In this document: positions 13,081 through 14,668 of the stretch, piece after piece
Position numbering within the stretch: position 1 is the first letter of the stretch
Layout: each line of letters starts with the position of its first letter
DNA from: an uncultured Collinsella sp.
Lineage (GTDB): Bacteria; Actinomycetota; Coriobacteriia; Coriobacteriales; Coriobacteriaceae
Assembly (NCBI GenBank): GCA_900549355.1
Contig: UROA01000034.1
Span: 1 to 14,668 of the forward strand
Direction of reading: 5' to 3'
DNA length: 14,668 bases
Program-made: the position numbers and the translations under genes
The notes under the pieces: model-generated
Seen by the model: the letters and a program-made list of their open reading frames with translations, nothing else
Database searches by the model: none
Told to the model about the DNA's origin: nothing

Positions 13081-14031
13081 TCAGCTTTCGGCCTTCAGCA
13101 CCGTCGGCTCAGCGGGCGGCGGCGTGAGAGTGGAGTGGGCCAGCACGAAGGCAGCGGCCCGGCTGGACGCGATGCGCTGCGCGGCGCGGCGGCGGTCGTT
13201 TGAGGGGAAGGTGTGTTCCCCGTCCCGCTTGTCGTCCCAGTGGGCCAGTTCTTCCTCCACCTCGGCCTCCGTGGGCCAGAGCTGCTCTCGCTGCGCCACC
13301 AGCAGCAGGCCCATCCGGCTGCGCAGCTTGCGCTCCGCCTCGGTGTGGAGCCATGCGCGGAACTCCTCTACGGTCTGGCCCTGCACCTTCAGATACTGGT
13401 CGAAGTTGATGCCGTTGGCCTGCATCCGCAGGTTGAACTGACGCTGTTCGGCAAAGTAGTTGCCCGCCACGAGCTGCTTGGGCAGCGGGCCTGTGACCTG
13501 TGTGCCCAGCTGGGCGATGAGGGCCTGTTCGGCCACGGCGCGGGCCTGCTGGCAGCGCTGGGCGTAGATCTCCTGTGTCACTCTGGCCCGGAGTTCCCGC
13601 CTGCCCTCGGCATCGGCGGCACGGTCCTCGTCGCCGTGATTTCGGTTGATCTCCAATTCGATGGTCAGTTCCCGGATGGGCCGGGGCTGGATGGGCTGGA
13701 CAAAGCCGGTGTATTTCCCCAACTCCAGCGGCGGCAGACAAAAGAACTGCGCCCCCACCCGGAATCCCTCGGCCCGGTTCACCGCCAGAAGCTCAAAATC
13801 CGGGTCGGTGACGGGCTGCAAATCGTTTTCTTTCATCAGCTGGGCGAACAGAGGCGAGAAGCCCTCCAGAATCGCCCGATTGACCGCCGCCGTCAGCAGG
13901 TCATCCTCGTCCTGCGGGGCGTCCGGGGCCGCCTTTTCGGCCTGCACCGCCGCTTCCAGCTCTTCCGCTGCGGCGGAAAAGACCACCCGGCAGTCACCGG
14001 GTTCTGCCATGCCAAAATGTTCGAGTTTCAT
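13081..14031 (-). CDS. Trigger-factor-like chaperone lacking the PPIase domain
   Basis: A 316-residue soluble protein with no signal peptide. Residues about 45-110 resemble the end of the trigger factor N-terminal domain (helix, then LQPVTDPDFELL, EGFRVGAQFF, PLELGKYTGF). Residues about 145-265 resemble its C-terminal chaperone arms (PKQLVAGNYFAEQRQFNLRM, GINFDQYLKVQGQTVEEFR). The FKBP-type PPIase domain that normally lies between is absent, and no GFRKGK ribosome-docking loop is seen. Normal trigger factor is about 430 residues. It would be a folding chaperone or holdase, perhaps off the ribosome; this is inference. The start at 14031 has a purine-rich GGGGGAAGAAG upstream. It follows the DUF3592-type gene by 16 nt, so they form an operon ending at 13003-13039. 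Arg codons include many CGG plus AGG, AGA and CGA, unlike genes left of 12 kb. Confidence 0.7.
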   Translation of the reverse strand: MKLEHFGMAEPGDCRVVFSAAAEELEAAVQAEKAAPDAPQDEDDLLTAAVNRAILEGFSPLFAQLMKENDLQPVTDPDFELLAVNRAEGFRVGAQFFCLPPLELGKYTGFVQPIQPRPIRELTIELEINRNHGDEDRAADAEGRRELRARVTQEIYAQRCQQARAVAEQALIAQLGTQVTGPLPKQLVAGNYFAEQRQFNLRMQANGINFDQYLKVQGQTVEEFRAWLHTEAERKLRSRMGLLLVAQREQLWPTEAEVEEELAHWDDKRDGEHTFPSNDRRRAAQRIASSRAAAFVLAHSTLTPPPAEPTVLKAES

Positions 14032-14047
14032 TTTCTTCTTCCCCCTC

Positions 14048-14422
14048 TCAGCGGACGATGCCGGCCATCAGCACCAGCAGCACGATGCCCAGCACCACAT
14101 ACAGCACCTCTGCACCCAGGACGGACTTGTCGCCCTCGACGTACATCTCGGCGGGGTCGTCGGGGTTATAATAAAGGGTGACGACAGCTCCCTGTGCAAG
14201 CTCTCTGCCCTTGGCAGACTTGGGGTAATGGAGGCGGTGGGTGCCGCCAGCAGTGGTGAACTCCAACAGATAGGCTTCGCCGTCCCGGCTCCGGACGGTG
14301 CCTGCCACAGCGGCCTCGACCTTTTCGCCCCTGGTCATGAGCTTGCGGCGTCTCGACCAGCTCCGCCATGCCATGTAGAACATGATGCCTGCACCGATGA
14401 GAAAGATAATGATGTTGAACAT
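14048..14422 (-). CDS. DUF3592-type small membrane protein
   Basis: A 124-residue protein with an N-terminal membrane helix (about residues 3-18, FNIIIFLIGAGIMFYM) followed by a basic stretch (RSWSRRRKL). A soluble beta-rich domain follows (VEAAVAGTVRSRDG, LLEFTTAGGTHRL, GAVVTLYYNPDDPAEMYVEG), then a C-terminal helix (VLYVVLGIVLLVLMAGIV). The V-x-L-x-YNPxxPxE pattern between two helices is typical of DUF3592 proteins, whose function is unknown. GAGGG lies 9 nt before the ATG at 14422. It is the first gene of an operon with the trigger-factor-like gene. Arg codons AGA, AGG and CGG match that gene rather than the left part of the window. Confidence 0.75.
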   Translation of the reverse strand: MFNIIIFLIGAGIMFYMAWRSWSRRRKLMTRGEKVEAAVAGTVRSRDGEAYLLEFTTAGGTHRLHYPKSAKGRELAQGAVVTLYYNPDDPAEMYVEGDKSVLGAEVLYVVLGIVLLVLMAGIVR

Positions 14423-14483
14423 TCGCAGTTTCCCTCTTCCGTAAATAGTCCCGCCGGGCCGCTGCCCCGCAGGGGTAATATTT

Positions 14484-14492
14484 ATTGTATCA
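14484..14492 (-). promoter_or_regulatory. Candidate extended -10 of the DUF3592/trigger-factor-like operon
   Basis: TGA-TACAAT on the minus strand (hexamer 14484-14489, TG at 14491-14492) is a good extended -10, 62 nt before the start codon. No convincing -35 is seen at 16-18 nt. Confidence 0.5.
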
Positions 14493-14582
14493 TACTCCGC
14501 CGGATTTTTCGCCCCATTCGGCCTATACGGAATGCAACAATTTTCGCAAAAAAATTTGTCGCACTATTTTTGCAGAAAACGC

Positions 14583-14610
14583 TTGACTTTCTTTGCACCT
14601 GTGGTATAAT
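14583..14610 (+). promoter_or_regulatory. Strong sigma70 promoter for a downstream tRNA
   Basis: TTGACT (14583-14588) and a perfect TATAAT (14605-14610) with a 16-nt spacer, preceded by an A/T-rich tract (14541-14570) that could serve as an UP element. The predicted start is near 14617, about 37 nt before the tRNA-like sequence. This fits a stable-RNA promoter. Confidence 0.85.
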
Positions 14611-14653
14611 AAGTATCGTTCCGAGCCGAACGGCAGCGAACAAAACAGAATAT

Positions 14654-14668
14654 GCGGATATGGCGGAA
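14654..14668 (+). tRNA. Probable tRNA-Leu, first 15 nt only
   Basis: GCGGATATGGCGGAA at the right edge matches the 5' acceptor strand (GCGGATA), U8-G9 and start of the D arm of bacterial tRNA-Leu genes. A strong promoter stands just upstream. Anticodon and 3' half are outside the window, so the identity is a pattern match. The ATG inside this stretch has no ribosome binding site. Confidence 0.6.

Noticed and set aside
13109..13741. 210-codon minus-strand frame within the trigger-factor-like gene
   Set aside because: It is an Ala/Gly/Arg/Pro-rich alternative frame typical of GC-rich shadows, overlapping a gene with recognisable helices.
1..14668. CRISPR array, transposase, integrase, phage or defence genes
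   Set aside because: No regularly spaced direct repeats and no recombinase, transposase, phage or known defence domains were found among the credible genes on either strand.

Overview
Most of this window (about 1 to 12 kb) looks like chromosome from a Coriobacteriia gut actinobacterium, most likely Collinsella-like. The basis is the GC-rich codon use (nearly all CGC/CGT for Arg and GAG for Glu) and the general look of the proteins; this is inference from recall, not a search. From about 12.2-12.4 kb to the right end, codon use changes (CGG, AGG, AGA and GAA become common). The intergenic DNA also carries a dispersed-repeat pattern I associate with Faecalibacterium and related Oscillospiraceae. 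The window therefore seems to join two genomic backgrounds inside ftsH, either as an assembly chimera or as a transfer/recombination event.

Layout, mostly minus strand and so read right to left. 1-914: 5' part of rarA/mgsA, running off the left edge, with a LexA-like palindrome in its promoter. 969-2216: dgt, a dNTP triphosphohydrolase. 2248-2670: a small A24 prepilin-peptidase-type protein. 2703-2743: terminator. 2752-4047: membrane GT2 glycosyltransferase. 4130-5742: rluD-family pseudouridine synthase and lspA, overlapping by one base. 5743-5982: a structured intergenic region. 5983-8784: ileS, preceded by a full-length canonical T-box riboswitch (about 8828-9134) with terminator and antiterminator. 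9271-10353: the only clear plus-strand protein gene, an iron-containing alcohol/glycerol dehydrogenase-family enzyme. 10402-10857: DUF523 protein. 10934-12778: ftsH. 12779-13080: ftsH leader with repeat, and a strong terminator. 13081-14031: a trigger-factor-like protein without the PPIase domain. 14048-14422: a DUF3592-type membrane protein. 14583-14668: a strong plus-strand promoter and the first 15 nt of a probable tRNA-Leu.

Functionally this is mainly housekeeping: replication-fork maintenance (rarA), nucleotide pool control (dgt), rRNA modification (rluD), lipoprotein maturation (lspA), tRNA-Ile charging controlled by uncharged tRNA-Ile (T-box/ileS), and membrane or protein quality control (ftsH, trigger-factor-like). 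I found no CRISPR array, prophage, transposase or obvious defence system. The observations most worth following are the composition break inside ftsH, the PPIase-less trigger factor, the complete ileS T-box, the LexA-like site and the nested hairpin element before lspA.
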